NCBI RefSeq assembly: GCF_000506865.1
Contig: NZ_AYSV01000090.1
Coordinates: 1-47,680, forward strand
Length of the DNA: 47,680 nucleotides
From: Pelistega indica
Lineage (GTDB): Bacteria; Pseudomonadota; Gammaproteobacteria; Burkholderiales; Burkholderiaceae_B
Direction of reading: 5' to 3'
The notes below the pieces were generated by a model that saw nothing but the letters and a program-made list of their open reading frames with translations, had not been told where the DNA came from and made no database searches. The position numbers and the translations under genes were made by a program. This document shows positions 18,767-28,622 of this stretch, in pieces. Numbering within the stretch: position 1 is the first letter of the stretch; each line of letters starts with the position of its first letter.

Positions 18767-19543
18767 CTAGTGTTCCAATTTATGATCCACACAAAAATCA
18801 GCGATACGAATAAAGTCTAATACGCTTAACTCTTCTGCCCTTGCAGTCTCTGGGATACCTAAACCAGTCCAATCAATTTGCCATGCCTTTAGACTTCCTC
18901 TTAGCATTTTACGTCGTTGGGCAAATGCCTGACTAACTAATTGAGCAAATAATTTCTCGTCTTTGGCGATAGGCCTATCCTCACTAAGTGGAATCATTCT
19001 GACTACAGATGACATTACTTTCGGAGGTGGATCGAAACATTCAGGAGGCACGTCAAATAATGAGTACATTTTATAGCGTGTCTGTAACATCACAGACAGT
19101 CGTCCATAATCTGCACTACCTGGTTCTGCTACCATACGATCAATCACTTCTTTTTGTAGCATAAAATGTTGATCTCTAACCTTATCAGCAGCTCCCATTA
19201 AATGAAACAATAAAGGACTAGAAATATTGTAAGGTAAATTACCCACAATACGAACCCCTTGCTCGAACTGATTAAAATCCACCGTTAACGCATCTGCCTC
19301 AATCACGGTTAATTTCTTGGGACTATACGTATTACGTAATCGAAAAGCCAAATCCCTATCGATTTCAATAACAGTGAGATGGTTTAATTTCTCAAGCAAT
19401 GGTAATGTTAACGCTGAAAGCCCTGGACCAATTTCCACAACAGTATCATCCTCACTCAAATTAAGTGAACGGATAATATTGTCAGGAATACTTTGGTCAG
19501 TCAAAAAATGCTGACCAAATCGTTTACGTGCAATATGTGCCAT
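18767..19543 (-). CDS. rsmA: 16S rRNA adenine(1518,1519)-N6-dimethyltransferase
   Basis: SAM-dependent enzyme (KsgA) that dimethylates two adjacent adenines in the 3' hairpin of 16S rRNA late in 30S assembly. About 258 residues from ATG 19543, which lies one base after the surA stop codon; a GTG at 19564 inside surA would add MKKRLAN. Motifs are [22 protein letters not shown] (SAM loop) and the catalytic [14 protein letters not shown]. Coupling to surA is normal. The gene order surA-rsmA lacks the pdxA that usually separates them in proteobacteria. Confidence 0.95.
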   Translation of the reverse strand: MAHIARKRFGQHFLTDQSIPDNIIRSLNLSEDDTVVEIGPGLSALTLPLLEKLNHLTVIEIDRDLAFRLRNTYSPKKLTVIEADALTVDFNQFEQGVRIVGNLPYNISSPLLFHLMGAADKVRDQHFMLQKEVIDRMVAEPGSADYGRLSVMLQTRYKMYSLFDVPPECFDPPPKVMSSVVRMIPLSEDRPIAKDEKLFAQLVSQAFAQRRKMLRGSLKAWQIDWTGLGIPETARAEELSVLDFIRIADFCVDHKLEH

Positions 19544-19544
19544 A

Positions 19545-21038
19545 TTAGCGAGTCGTTTTTTCACCCGTTAAGCGATTATCGATATATGCTTGTGATCTAA
19601 GTTGTTGCACCCAATCCCTCAGCACATTTTCTGCTTGTTCTTGATACAATGTTTCATGTGCCAAGTCTCGACGAATACTGGCTTGTTTATCCTCAGTGCG
19701 GCGATCTAATACTTCAATAATATGCCAACCAAACTGACTACGAACTGGTGCACTAATTTGTCCTGGCTGTAAATTTGCCACGGCTTGCTCAAACGCTGGG
19801 TCTGCTTGTCCTGGTGAAATCCAACCAATATCCCCTCCAAGTGATGCAGAAGAATCTTGAGAATATTTCAGAGCAACATCTGCAAAAGGCTCGCCAGCAT
19901 TAAGTTTAGCGGCAATCTCATCAATACGAGCTTTGGCTTGAGCATCAGAAAACACAGGCGTAATACGTACTAAAATATGACGCACATTAGACTCTGTCAC
20001 ATTAACAGGACCTGCCTGTTTAGCGGCTTGTTCTCTTGGTGTTAATTGAGGTTGTGGTGGATCAGGTAAACGAACACTCACTACACGGCGTGTTTCATTA
20101 ATTACGCCACGTCGTTCTAATACTTTCAGGATATGAAAACCATTCGGTGCTTTAAACACTCCTGTCGTACTACCATCCCTCACTTTTTTAGATACACTCA
20201 TAAACAAAGCCGGCCAATCCTCATTCATCCGAATACCTAGATTACCACCTTGCGATGCTTCTGGAGCGTCTGAGTATTGGCGAGCAACACTTGCAAAACT
20301 TTGACCACCACGAATCTTAGATAATGCTTCATTGGCTTTTTTACGTGCTGCCTCTACAACCTCAGCACTTGAACCGTCAGGGACTCGAATATAAATATGT
20401 TGGAAAGCTATCGCTTTTGCATCAAAACTTCTTTCAACAACTTGGCGTTTTTCGTAGCGCGGCTCATAGGCGACAGGTTTCTTATAATCAGCATATAGCC
20501 CTGTTGGATGCTGAATTAAAAATGCATCAACATCTCGTTCTGTCACATTCACACGTGCACGCACAACCTGAGAACGAAGCTCTTCCATTTTCATTTGTTG
20601 TTTTATGTTAGCCACGTACTCATCCCAATTGATACCATGCTGCTTAGCTGCTTGCTTCAATTGCTCAACAGTCAAATTATTATCTTTTGCGATTGATTGC
20701 AGACCTTGCTCAAGCTGCTGATTGGATATCTTAATATTCATTTGATCAGCATGAGCATTCATAAGATGTTCATCTATCAATAATGATAGTACTTGCTCTG
20801 GCGTTGCTTGATTACCCGACACCCTCATCGCTGTCATACGATTATTTAACTCTCTTTGTGTAATCACATCTGTATCTACAATAGCAGCAATACCATCAAC
20901 AAAATTACCTTGTCCTTGCTTATTGCTATGAACCTGTTTAGTAGAATGGTTTTTTTTAGCCAAAACTTCTGGAGAGCTTAGAAAAAAACCTGGTATTGCC
21001 ATTAAGGCAATTCTTAACCAAGTATTATTAAATTGCAT
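19545..21038 (-). CDS. surA: Periplasmic chaperone/peptidyl-prolyl isomerase
   Basis: Escorts outer membrane proteins, including LptD, to the BAM complex. 497 residues with a hydrophobic signal segment (residues about 8-28, ending near VLA) and a lysine/histidine-rich mature start. It then has the SurA N-terminal chaperone helices ([21 protein letters not shown]) and two parvulin domains, one at about residues 205-310 ([10 protein letters not shown]...[11 protein letters not shown]) and one at about 340-450 ([11 protein letters not shown]...[11 protein letters not shown]). It lies two bases from lptD upstream and one base from rsmA. Longer than E. coli SurA (428), mostly in N-terminal and linker sequence. 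Confidence 0.95.
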   Translation of the reverse strand: MQFNNTWLRIALMAIPGFFLSSPEVLAKKNHSTKQVHSNKQGQGNFVDGIAAIVDTDVITQRELNNRMTAMRVSGNQATPEQVLSLLIDEHLMNAHADQMNIKISNQQLEQGLQSIAKDNNLTVEQLKQAAKQHGINWDEYVANIKQQMKMEELRSQVVRARVNVTERDVDAFLIQHPTGLYADYKKPVAYEPRYEKRQVVERSFDAKAIAFQHIYIRVPDGSSAEVVEAARKKANEALSKIRGGQSFASVARQYSDAPEASQGGNLGIRMNEDWPALFMSVSKKVRDGSTTGVFKAPNGFHILKVLERRGVINETRRVVSVRLPDPPQPQLTPREQAAKQAGPVNVTESNVRHILVRITPVFSDAQAKARIDEIAAKLNAGEPFADVALKYSQDSSASLGGDIGWISPGQADPAFEQAVANLQPGQISAPVRSQFGWHIIEVLDRRTEDKQASIRRDLAHETLYQEQAENVLRDWVQQLRSQAYIDNRLTGEKTTR

Positions 21039-21040
21039 TT

Positions 21041-23500
21041 TTATTCATACCTTTCAAATGGTGATTTAACCGTTTCAGGGGTTTTAACATTCTGATATCC
21101 TGGGATGCTATTTCTTAAGACACTCAATGGATCTGAGCCAATACCACCTAGTCCATTTAATTCTACTTGTAAAAATACTGCAGAATTTGATTTTGTCTTA
21201 GAGACAGCATACCGCTGGAAAACAACCCTAGCTGTTGTACAGCATTTATCGTGATATTCTAACCCAATGATAGATTGCGTTGAACGTTTTTCGTAAAGAG
21301 AATAATCATGCCTCCCTACGAGATAATATTTATCCGTAACCGGCCACTGACCAGCAATACTAATATTTTCCTTACCATTAAGTTGATAACTATACTGTTG
21401 ATCTGTTCCCTCAATCAAATAAGGCTCTCGTTGATAGCGATAAGTCAATGATAAAGAAGTAAAGTTTTTAGGAAACCAACGCAATGAAGCATATGTCTGA
21501 GCTAAACGATTATCATAGGTATCCAATTGAGCTCCTACCTCGGTATTCAATGTGTCTGTGAGTGCAACTGACATATTCGCTAAGAACTCAGAGCGACTCT
21601 TCTCCGCATATCGTTCTCTAACACGCTGTGTATCAATATAATCATACCCACCCAAGAATACTCGGGGTTTCGTAAAATAGAATTTCTGTGCGACTTGAAT
21701 TGCCATGCGCTCCTTGCCTGTGTCTTCATCCAACCAGCGTGAGGTCAATCCCAATGTCACTTGATTGGCATCATTAATACGATCCCACCCCCCCACATAT
21801 CTATTTTCACTAAAAGCAGTACCAAAATTAAAGTTACTCACACTAGTATCATAAATAGGAATATCTGACTGATATCTATAAGGAATGTACAGATAATAGA
21901 TGCGTGGCTCTAGTGTTTGAGTACGAGGCTTACCAAATAACGTCGTTTTACGTTCAAATGTCATTCCTGTATCTAAAGACATAATAGGTAAGACTCGAGA
22001 TTGATTTTTGTACTGCGTTCCTGCTTGGCTTCGAATAAAAGGAGTACCATTAGGATAGGTATATTGTGTATACCAATCTGTCGTGTAATGTGAAGCATGT
22101 AGGCCAATCTTTGGTGTAATATACCAACCAGGTCTAATAATAGGATAACTCACTTGCGTATAAGAGACATACCTTACTCCATCCGCTTTGTAGTGACCTC
22201 CAAAATCATAGTTAGGATTCCAAGAGGCACGATAATACTTCTCATGTGTTGGATGAACAAAACGTGTAACAGTAGCTTGTGTGGTCACATCAAATCCACC
22301 CCAATCATAACGTTCACCTTTCAACGAAAGCTCTGGCACTCTTTCGTACTGATAATAATAAATAGGATTATCTGGATCGGTTAGATCGTGCAATGATTGA
22401 TATTTCTGTACACTCAAATAGCCCGACCAATAGTTATAACCACCAAAAGACAAGGTAATATTCTTATCCAAAAATGTTTCTTGAGCGCGATTAATTGCAA
22501 CAGCACTAAAATCACGATAATAATCACTATCCGATACGCCTGAATAATTTGCCGTTAAACCAAAATTTAATCCAGCAAATTCACCTAATTTTTGTCTATG
22601 TGTCCAATTAATTGACCATCTGTTTCGGTGTAATTTACTATCAGAAGGCATATACGTTCCAGATAATTGCCCACTAAATGATGGTCTTAAATAACGAAAT
22701 TCCCCACCTAGCATAAAACCACGTTTACTATAATACGATGGCGTGAGTGTTACATCATAATTAGGCGCAATATTCCAGAAAAATGGTAAGTTCCAACCGA
22801 ACCCAGACCTTGATGTCATAGAAAATGTGGGAAATAACCATCCTGTTTTACGCTCTTTTTTAATCGTAAATTCTAAGTGGGGCGACCAAAATACAGGCAC
22901 TCCTTTAATATAAAGCGTACCGTCCTTTGCTATCCCTTCATTTTCATCATCGTAGATATTAACTTCTGGTGACTTGATATACCATAACTTATTATCGCAA
23001 CTACAACCAGAATAGATAGCATCATCCATTCTCAAGTGATTTTCATCTACAATTTCGGCAAATCTTGCTTCACCTACACCACCACTTAAAATACGATAAA
23101 CAGGAGAATTAATCTCACCTGTTTTTTTATCCACATTATATTTTAAGCCTTCTCCCACTACTCTTGACCCATCACGAATCAACCGCGCATTACCTTCTGA
23201 AACAACCTCTCCTGTCAATCGATCATAAGTAATGCGTTCCCCTTTTAAAATAGCATCTGGACGACGTACTTGAGCACCTCCAGTTAAAATAATTTTATTA
23301 TTGTTATTAGTAACTTTAAACGTTTCACTATCCGTAAACGTTGTCTGATTATTTTTATCTTGTTTGATTAGTTGTAGGCGCGAGCTTTCTTGCAAGCGCA
23401 GACCATTATTATTTGCGATGCCAAATGTAGTTACTTGTTCAGCATATGAACTCACTACAGGCAAAAACATTAGAAACGATAAGGTCAATTTTTTTCGCAC
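21041..23500 (-). CDS. lptD: LPS-assembly protein LptD
   Basis: Outer membrane beta-barrel that, with the lipoprotein LptE, inserts LPS into the outer leaflet. 819 residues: a signal peptide (LTLSFLMFLPVVSSYAEQ), an N-terminal OstA/jelly-roll domain (about residues 50-170; ILTGGAQVRRPDAILKGERITYD) that joins the periplasmic bridge, then a long alternating barrel rich in aromatic residues. Cysteines at CSC (about residue 172-174) and CC near the C terminus (HDKCCTTARV, about residue 752) would form the interdomain disulfides needed for function. First gene of lptD-surA-rsmA, divergent from amgK. Confidence 0.95.
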   Translation of the reverse strand: MRKKLTLSFLMFLPVVSSYAEQVTTFGIANNNGLRLQESSRLQLIKQDKNNQTTFTDSETFKVTNNNNKIILTGGAQVRRPDAILKGERITYDRLTGEVVSEGNARLIRDGSRVVGEGLKYNVDKKTGEINSPVYRILSGGVGEARFAEIVDENHLRMDDAIYSGCSCDNKLWYIKSPEVNIYDDENEGIAKDGTLYIKGVPVFWSPHLEFTIKKERKTGWLFPTFSMTSRSGFGWNLPFFWNIAPNYDVTLTPSYYSKRGFMLGGEFRYLRPSFSGQLSGTYMPSDSKLHRNRWSINWTHRQKLGEFAGLNFGLTANYSGVSDSDYYRDFSAVAINRAQETFLDKNITLSFGGYNYWSGYLSVQKYQSLHDLTDPDNPIYYYQYERVPELSLKGERYDWGGFDVTTQATVTRFVHPTHEKYYRASWNPNYDFGGHYKADGVRYVSYTQVSYPIIRPGWYITPKIGLHASHYTTDWYTQYTYPNGTPFIRSQAGTQYKNQSRVLPIMSLDTGMTFERKTTLFGKPRTQTLEPRIYYLYIPYRYQSDIPIYDTSVSNFNFGTAFSENRYVGGWDRINDANQVTLGLTSRWLDEDTGKERMAIQVAQKFYFTKPRVFLGGYDYIDTQRVRERYAEKSRSEFLANMSVALTDTLNTEVGAQLDTYDNRLAQTYASLRWFPKNFTSLSLTYRYQREPYLIEGTDQQYSYQLNGKENISIAGQWPVTDKYYLVGRHDYSLYEKRSTQSIIGLEYHDKCCTTARVVFQRYAVSKTKSNSAVFLQVELNGLGGIGSDPLSVLRNSIPGYQNVKTPETVKSPFERYE

Positions 23501-23626
23501 AACACAAATTCCAAATAAAGAATTATTAAAAACTCATAATTTTATTTTCTATCTAAGACAAAAAGGATTTTCACGTCTAAAATAGCAATTAATTAATTTA
23601 ATCATTTTATTCAATTTATACGCCAT

Positions 23627-23641
23627 TATAAAATAGTTTTA
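23627..23641 (+). promoter_or_regulatory. -10 element placing the amgK start at the first ATG
   Basis: TATAAA (23627-23632) lies eight bases before the amgK ATG, so transcription would begin at or one or two bases before the codon. No ribosome binding sequence is present. The -35 is weak. Confidence 0.35.
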
Positions 23642-24681
23642 TGACTACCCTTATTGACCCTCGTCTAGATTTACTAAAAAGCTGGCTTTCTACTCTATCT
23701 GAAAAGTATCATCTCCATATTGATAGCTTACGTCCTGCCTCAAGTGACGCTAGTTTTCGTCGTTATTTCCGTATAGATACCGACACTGGCACACTGATTA
23801 TTATGGATGCACCGCCTGTACATGAGGATTGCAAACCATTTATTCAAATTGCAAACAAATTATCGGCTATCGGACTTAATTGCCCAAAAATTTTAGAACA
23901 AAATCTAACTGATGGATTTCTTATTCTTAATGATTTAGGTAACCAAACCTACTACCAACGCTTACAATCCCCTATTGAAGATAAAGAGTTACAAACGATT
24001 TATCGCGATGCTATCGCCGCCATGGTCACTATGCAAAAGGTTGACGCCAGTGACTTACCTGCTTACGATGCAGAACGTCTCATGACTGAACTCACTGTTT
24101 TTCCTGAGTGGTATATCAATCACTACCATCAGATGACACTATCCGATGATGAAAAAAATCAACTAGCGAGTATTTTTAATCTATTAGTAGAGCATAATAC
24201 CAAACAAGCAAAAGTGTTTGTCCACCGTGATTATCACTCTCCAAATCTCATGCTATGTGATCCAAATTTACACGGTCCAAATCCTGGTATTATTGACTTT
24301 CAAGATGCGTTGTTAGGTCCAATCTCATATGACGTTGTTTCTCTTGTGATGGATGCTCGTACAACTTGGGAAGAACCTCAACAATTAGATTGGGCAATTC
24401 GTTACTGGGAAATGGCAAAAGCTCAGGAATTACCTGTACCTGCTGATTTTGCTGACTTTCATGTTGACTATGAATTTATGGGGTTGCAGCGTAATTTGCG
24501 TATCCTAGGCGTATTTGCTCGTTTAGCTCTACGCGATAATAAAAAACACTATTTAAACCATATGCCTCGCATGAATACTTATGTTAGACAAGTCGCCAAT
24601 CGTTATAATAGTTTCAAACCTCTAGTTCGTTTACTTGATAAGCTGGACAATATAGAAGCAAAAGTGGGGTACACATTTTGA
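23641..24681 (+). CDS. amgK: N-acetylmuramate/N-acetylglucosamine kinase
   Basis: Anomeric sugar kinase of the cell-wall recycling shortcut: phosphorylates MurNAc at C1 so that MurU can make UDP-MurNAc, bypassing de novo synthesis. 346 residues of aminoglycoside phosphotransferase fold. The catalytic loop VHRDYHSPNLM is around residue 195 and IIDFQDALLGPISYDV around 218. Its pairing with murU directly downstream, with a TTGA overlap, and its position divergent from lptD match the known arrangement in pseudomonads and many betaproteobacteria. It may be translated from a leaderless mRNA. The pathway is known to give fosfomycin tolerance. Confidence 0.92.
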   Translation: MTTLIDPRLDLLKSWLSTLSEKYHLHIDSLRPASSDASFRRYFRIDTDTGTLIIMDAPPVHEDCKPFIQIANKLSAIGLNCPKILEQNLTDGFLILNDLGNQTYYQRLQSPIEDKELQTIYRDAIAAMVTMQKVDASDLPAYDAERLMTELTVFPEWYINHYHQMTLSDDEKNQLASIFNLLVEHNTKQAKVFVHRDYHSPNLMLCDPNLHGPNPGIIDFQDALLGPISYDVVSLVMDARTTWEEPQQLDWAIRYWEMAKAQELPVPADFADFHVDYEFMGLQRNLRILGVFARLALRDNKKHYLNHMPRMNTYVRQVANRYNSFKPLVRLLDKLDNIEAKVGYTF

Positions 24682-25373
24682 TTCAAGCCATGATTCTCGC
24701 TGCTGGACGAGGCGAAAGAATGCGTCCTTTAACAGATACCCTACCCAAACCTTTGCTTGAAGTCGGAGGGAAACCACTGATTGTTTGGCATATCGAACGT
24801 CTTGCCAGTGCTGGGATTAGTGATATTGTGATTAACCATGCTTGGTTGGGCTATAAACTCCCAGAAATACTGGGCGATGGCTCTCAATTTAATGTCAATA
24901 TTGAATATTCCGCTGAAGGTGAGACTGGATTAGAGACAGCAGGAGGTATTGCTAATGCCCTTCCTTTGTTAGGCTCACAACCCTTTTTAGTCATCAATGG
25001 CGATATTTGGTGTGATTGGAGTCCTTTAGAGGCAATGGAAAAAGTAACACATATCGAAAATCATCCAGAAAAAGCTTGGTTGTTGATGGTAGATAATCCT
25101 ATGCACAACCCTGAGGGTGATTTTCACATAAATAGTTTTGGTAAAGTCTATGACGAAGGTGTTCCAAAGTTAACATTTTCAGGTATTGGCGTCTACCATC
25201 CCTCACTATTTATGCATATCGAAAAAGGAAAAATAGCCAAATTAGCACCTCTATTAAGAGAAGCCATGGCAAATAATAGTGTCTTTGGACAACATTACAA
25301 AGGAAAATGGACGGATGTTGGCACACCAGAACGATTGGCACAATTAGATAAGGAATTAAGGACTTTAAAATAG
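24678..25373 (+). CDS. murU: N-acetylmuramate alpha-1-phosphate uridylyltransferase
   Basis: Transfers UMP from UTP to MurNAc-1-phosphate, the second step of the AmgK-MurU recycling route. 231 residues of nucleotidyltransferase fold; the glycine-rich UTP loop MILAAGRGERMRPLTD is at residues 5-20 and a metal-binding aspartate lies in VINGDIWCDW (about residue 111). The start is taken as TTG 24678 because it overlaps the amgK TGA as TTGA and yields the family's usual N terminus (one or two residues before AMILAAG). ATG 24690 would remove the first beta strand's lead. Generic glucose-1-phosphate transferase is unlikely given the partner. Confidence 0.92.
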   Translation: MIQAMILAAGRGERMRPLTDTLPKPLLEVGGKPLIVWHIERLASAGISDIVINHAWLGYKLPEILGDGSQFNVNIEYSAEGETGLETAGGIANALPLLGSQPFLVINGDIWCDWSPLEAMEKVTHIENHPEKAWLLMVDNPMHNPEGDFHINSFGKVYDEGVPKLTFSGIGVYHPSLFMHIEKGKIAKLAPLLREAMANNSVFGQHYKGKWTDVGTPERLAQLDKELRTLK

Positions 25374-25424
25374 TCCTTTCTGAATAGTTTCTACTAGGGT
25401 AAAATAATAATTTAAAGGTTTTAT

Positions 25425-26234
25425 ATGTTTGGTTCTTCAAATAAACAAGTGGTTTTTAATCCTTCTGTCTACGGTAATACTCGCCGCAATCGCCGTATGC
25501 CACGATGGTTAATAACTTTTTTAGCGGGTGTCATCATCGGTGGCGGTGGTTTTTGGTTTTTACAAACCAATTACGGACCTCCTCGTCTTAGTATTGAGGA
25601 GTCCAATCGCCTAAACTCAACGATCAGTCAATTAAATCAAGAAAAAAGTTCATTACAGCAACAACTATCTGACTCACAACAAGCACTTAGTCAGGCTCGC
25701 GATACTATCAAACAACTAAGCCCAGTAACTACAACACAAACAGAAAATTCTGCCGTGGCTGTAAACAATGACCCCAGCTTAAATCCTATTACCCCTATTA
25801 AAGAAGGCACTTCAGGGGTAAATATGGAGGAAGTGCTTAAAAACCTCCCCCCTGACCCATCAAACAATCCTATTGGTATTCGTATTGGTAATTTCCAAGG
25901 AGAAATAGGACAGTTATCGTATGAGTTAATACTCACAAAATCAGATTTATCTTCTCCTAACGTTCCTGCTCGTGTAGAAGTTCTAGCTACGGGTCGCTAT
26001 AAAAATGGCAATAAAGGTTTTGATCATATTCAACCAATCAATATCACTGCCAATGAATATGTCCGACTTCAAGGCAAAGTAGAACTTACCAAAAAAACCT
26101 TAACACCTAATGCTGTTGAAGTTAAAGTAATTAATACTCAAACTCGTAAAGTATTAGGTTCACGTACTTTCGAGGTGAGACCAGCAGAAGCTGGTACTAC
26201 GACAACGGAGACAACAACAGCTCCAGCAAATTAA
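25425..26234 (+). CDS. Membrane-anchored coiled-coil protein of unknown function
   Basis: 269 residues, not recognised. A basic N terminus (NTRRNRRMPR) is followed by one membrane segment (WLITFLAGVIIGGGGFWFL, about residues 28-46) and a heptad-like coiled coil (about 58-98, glutamine/serine-rich, NSTISQLNQEKSSLQQQL). Then come a proline/threonine linker and a compact beta-rich domain (about 150-258) with repeated motifs such as RIGNFQGEIGQLSYELILTK. The C terminus is threonine-rich. The topology suggests an inner membrane protein with a periplasmic domain. It lies 52 bases after murU on the same strand, so an envelope role is possible but unproven. Confidence 0.7.
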   Translation: MFGSSNKQVVFNPSVYGNTRRNRRMPRWLITFLAGVIIGGGGFWFLQTNYGPPRLSIEESNRLNSTISQLNQEKSSLQQQLSDSQQALSQARDTIKQLSPVTTTQTENSAVAVNNDPSLNPITPIKEGTSGVNMEEVLKNLPPDPSNNPIGIRIGNFQGEIGQLSYELILTKSDLSSPNVPARVEVLATGRYKNGNKGFDHIQPINITANEYVRLQGKVELTKKTLTPNAVEVKVINTQTRKVLGSRTFEVRPAEAGTTTTETTTAPAN

Positions 26235-26292
26235 TTTCAGATGATTTCCTGTTATTAAATTTATAGGTTTTATTTGTTATGATGGAAGCACT

Positions 26293-27003
26293 ATGAATAA
26301 TAAACCACTGACTAAAATTATGGTCGTTGATGACGACCCAGACTTACGCCAATTACTAGCTCAGTATCTTAACCGTCATGGCTATGATACCTTGCTAGTT
26401 GATGACTGTAATGATCTTTTCCAGCGTATCACCAAGTTCACGCCTGACTTAATTGTCCTTGATCGTATGTTACCAAGTGGTGACGGTGTTGAAGCTTGCC
26501 GTAATCTACGTGCTCACAATGAAGATATTCCTATTATTTTATTAACAGGACGTGACGAAACCGCTGATCGTATCATCGGTCTTGAATCGGGCGCTGATGA
26601 CTATATCGGTAAGCCTTTCGATCCTCGTGAATTATTGGCACGTATTGAGACCGTTTTACGTCGCAAAAAAGGTCCTTCTAGTCTTGTTAAAGAGGTTCCT
26701 ATTCATTTCGGTCCGTTTACATTTGATCCCGCCAAACGTCAATTACTTAAGGGTGATACCGTAGTCAAATTGACGGGAGGGGAAATTAACCTACTAGAAG
26801 CATTTGTTAAAAACCCTAGTAAACCTCTTTCTCGTGAAAAACTATTAGCGTTAGCACGTGATGATGATGAGGGCGAACGCAATGATCGAGCTATTGATAT
26901 TGCCATTTTGCGTTTACGCCGTGCATTAGAAGATGATCCTAAAGATCCTAGATGGATTCAAACAGTATGGGGAATTGGATACCGTTTTTCACCAAATGCC
27001 TAA
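26293..27003 (+). CDS. OmpR-family response regulator (RisA-like)
   Basis: DNA-binding response regulator, 236 residues. Receiver domain with acidic pocket DDDP at about 13-16, phosphoacceptor D57 (IVLDRML), switch threonine in LLTGRDE and lysine in GKPFDPRE. A C-terminal winged helix follows (SREKLLALARDDD; RAIDIAILRLRRALEDDP). GGAAG precedes the ATG. The sensor kinase begins three bases after its stop. The DDEGERNDRAIDIAI stretch is typical of OmpR proper and its Bordetella relative RisA, but I cannot assign the ortholog with certainty. Confidence 0.9.
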   Translation: MNNKPLTKIMVVDDDPDLRQLLAQYLNRHGYDTLLVDDCNDLFQRITKFTPDLIVLDRMLPSGDGVEACRNLRAHNEDIPIILLTGRDETADRIIGLESGADDYIGKPFDPRELLARIETVLRRKKGPSSLVKEVPIHFGPFTFDPAKRQLLKGDTVVKLTGGEINLLEAFVKNPSKPLSREKLLALARDDDEGERNDRAIDIAILRLRRALEDDPKDPRWIQTVWGIGYRFSPNA

Positions 27004-27006
27004 GGT

Positions 27007-28540
27007 ATGAATAATCTTAAGAATTTTCTTTTAAGTATCCGCGCTCAAATCTTGTTAATGATGTTTGGCACTATTATCTTAGTACAGAGTGCGGTTTTTT
27101 ATGCAGGGAACTACATAAAAGAAAAAGTCATGGAGGATGTTGTCTCTGGACAAATCACGACTACGATTAAAATTATTCGCAATGCGATTACCAATATCCC
27201 TCCAGACATGCGAGCAGCCTTTATTCACGATGCGTCCGAAGGTAAATGGCAGCTTAGAACTATAGAAACCCCAAAAAGTGGGGGACCTATTTTTTCCATC
27301 CGTCGAGATGATGATGAAGAGGATGACCTAGATGATTTACCATCAAATCGTCCCCCTCCTCCTCATGCGTTAGATCAAATTTTTCCTCATTTAAAAGAAC
27401 ATATCTATAGGCACTTAAATCCTGCGACTTTTTCGCGTTTTTCTGATAAAAAAGTCACCGAAACGCCTGTTAAATCAGCTCTTAGACAAGATATTCAAAA
27501 ACTCATTAGTAGCATTAATAGAAAGCTAGATGATGGAACACGTATCAGTCTCATAAGAAGAAAAAAAGACTCCCTTACTCTTTCTATCACTATTACCTGA
27601 ATACAATCCATTTAATGATACGGTGATACGTGAATGGTTAGTTATCCCAGTTGCAAATATAGAACCTGATAAAAATGGTATTTTCTTCTTGGCTTGGTTA
27701 ACCATGACCACTCTATTATTAGTATTTGCTGGTTACTTTGCTTGGCGCATTACTAAACCTTTGCATTTATTGAGCCAATCTACTGACTATTTGGCTAAAG
27801 GAGACTTCCGTAAAGTGACTCCTTCAGGCCCATCTGAAACACGTATCTTGGGAGAACGTTTTAATGCCATGCTATCATCGCTGGAGCAAGCTAAAACAGT
27901 ACAACAAACCTTGTTAGCAGGCTTACCTCATGACCTTAAAGGGCCGCTAGCACGCATGAAGTTACGCCTTGAAATGTGTGATGATCAAGTATTACAGAGC
28001 GGAATGAGCAACGATGTACAAGAAATGCAAAACATTGTTGAACAATTTATTTCCTATGTTCGTGGAGCCGATCCTACTCGTTATCGTTTTGAACCGATCA
28101 ACCTTACTAATTGGATTGATGAACGTGCACATGCATGGAGTGCTAGTTCTGACGTTATGCTAACAAGTAACACTAAACACCCTGTGTTTATTTCAGGCGA
28201 TACCTTGGCATTAGGCAGACTATTGGATAACCTTATCAGCAATGCCCTTAAGCACGGCAAACCACCAGTGGAAATTTCCTTAAGTAAGCATCATCAATTT
28301 GCTAAAATCTCAGTTGCAGATCACGGTAATGGAATACCTGCAGATCGAAGAGAAGAAGCCTTAAGAGCATTCTCTCGTTTAGACTCCGCTCGTACCAAAA
28401 CAGGAAGTGTCGGTCTAGGTCTTGCATTGGTGGATAACATTGTCCAGGCTCATCACGGTAAACTAACATTAGGTAGCCATAGTTCCGGGGGCTTATTGGT
28501 TGAGATTGAGCTCCCTTTAATCGCTGCAAACAAGCATTAA
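27007..28540 (+). pseudogene. Sensor histidine kinase (EnvZ/RisS-like), frameshifted
   Basis: Membrane sensor partner of the preceding regulator. It has one membrane segment (ILLMMFGTIILVQSAVFYAG, about residues 15-34), a periplasmic domain with an acidic DDDEEDDLDD loop, a second membrane segment (AWLTMTTLLLVFAGYFAW), HAMP, the phosphoacceptor GLPHDLKGPLAR (codon 27929-27931) and an ATPase domain with N box LDNLISNALKHG and G boxes. At 27555-27556 one extra A moves the periplasmic domain out of frame (stop at 27598). Removing it gives SLI-EEKKTPLLF and an uninterrupted protein of 510 codons. A GTG or ATG restart downstream would lack most of the sensor domain. The break may be real or an error. 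Confidence 0.87.
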
Positions 28541-28622
28541 GTCAATAAGCACCTCTCAACATATATTATAATAAGCGCATATATTATGTGTATTTACCCA
28601 CAATTTTTCTCTTATATATCGA

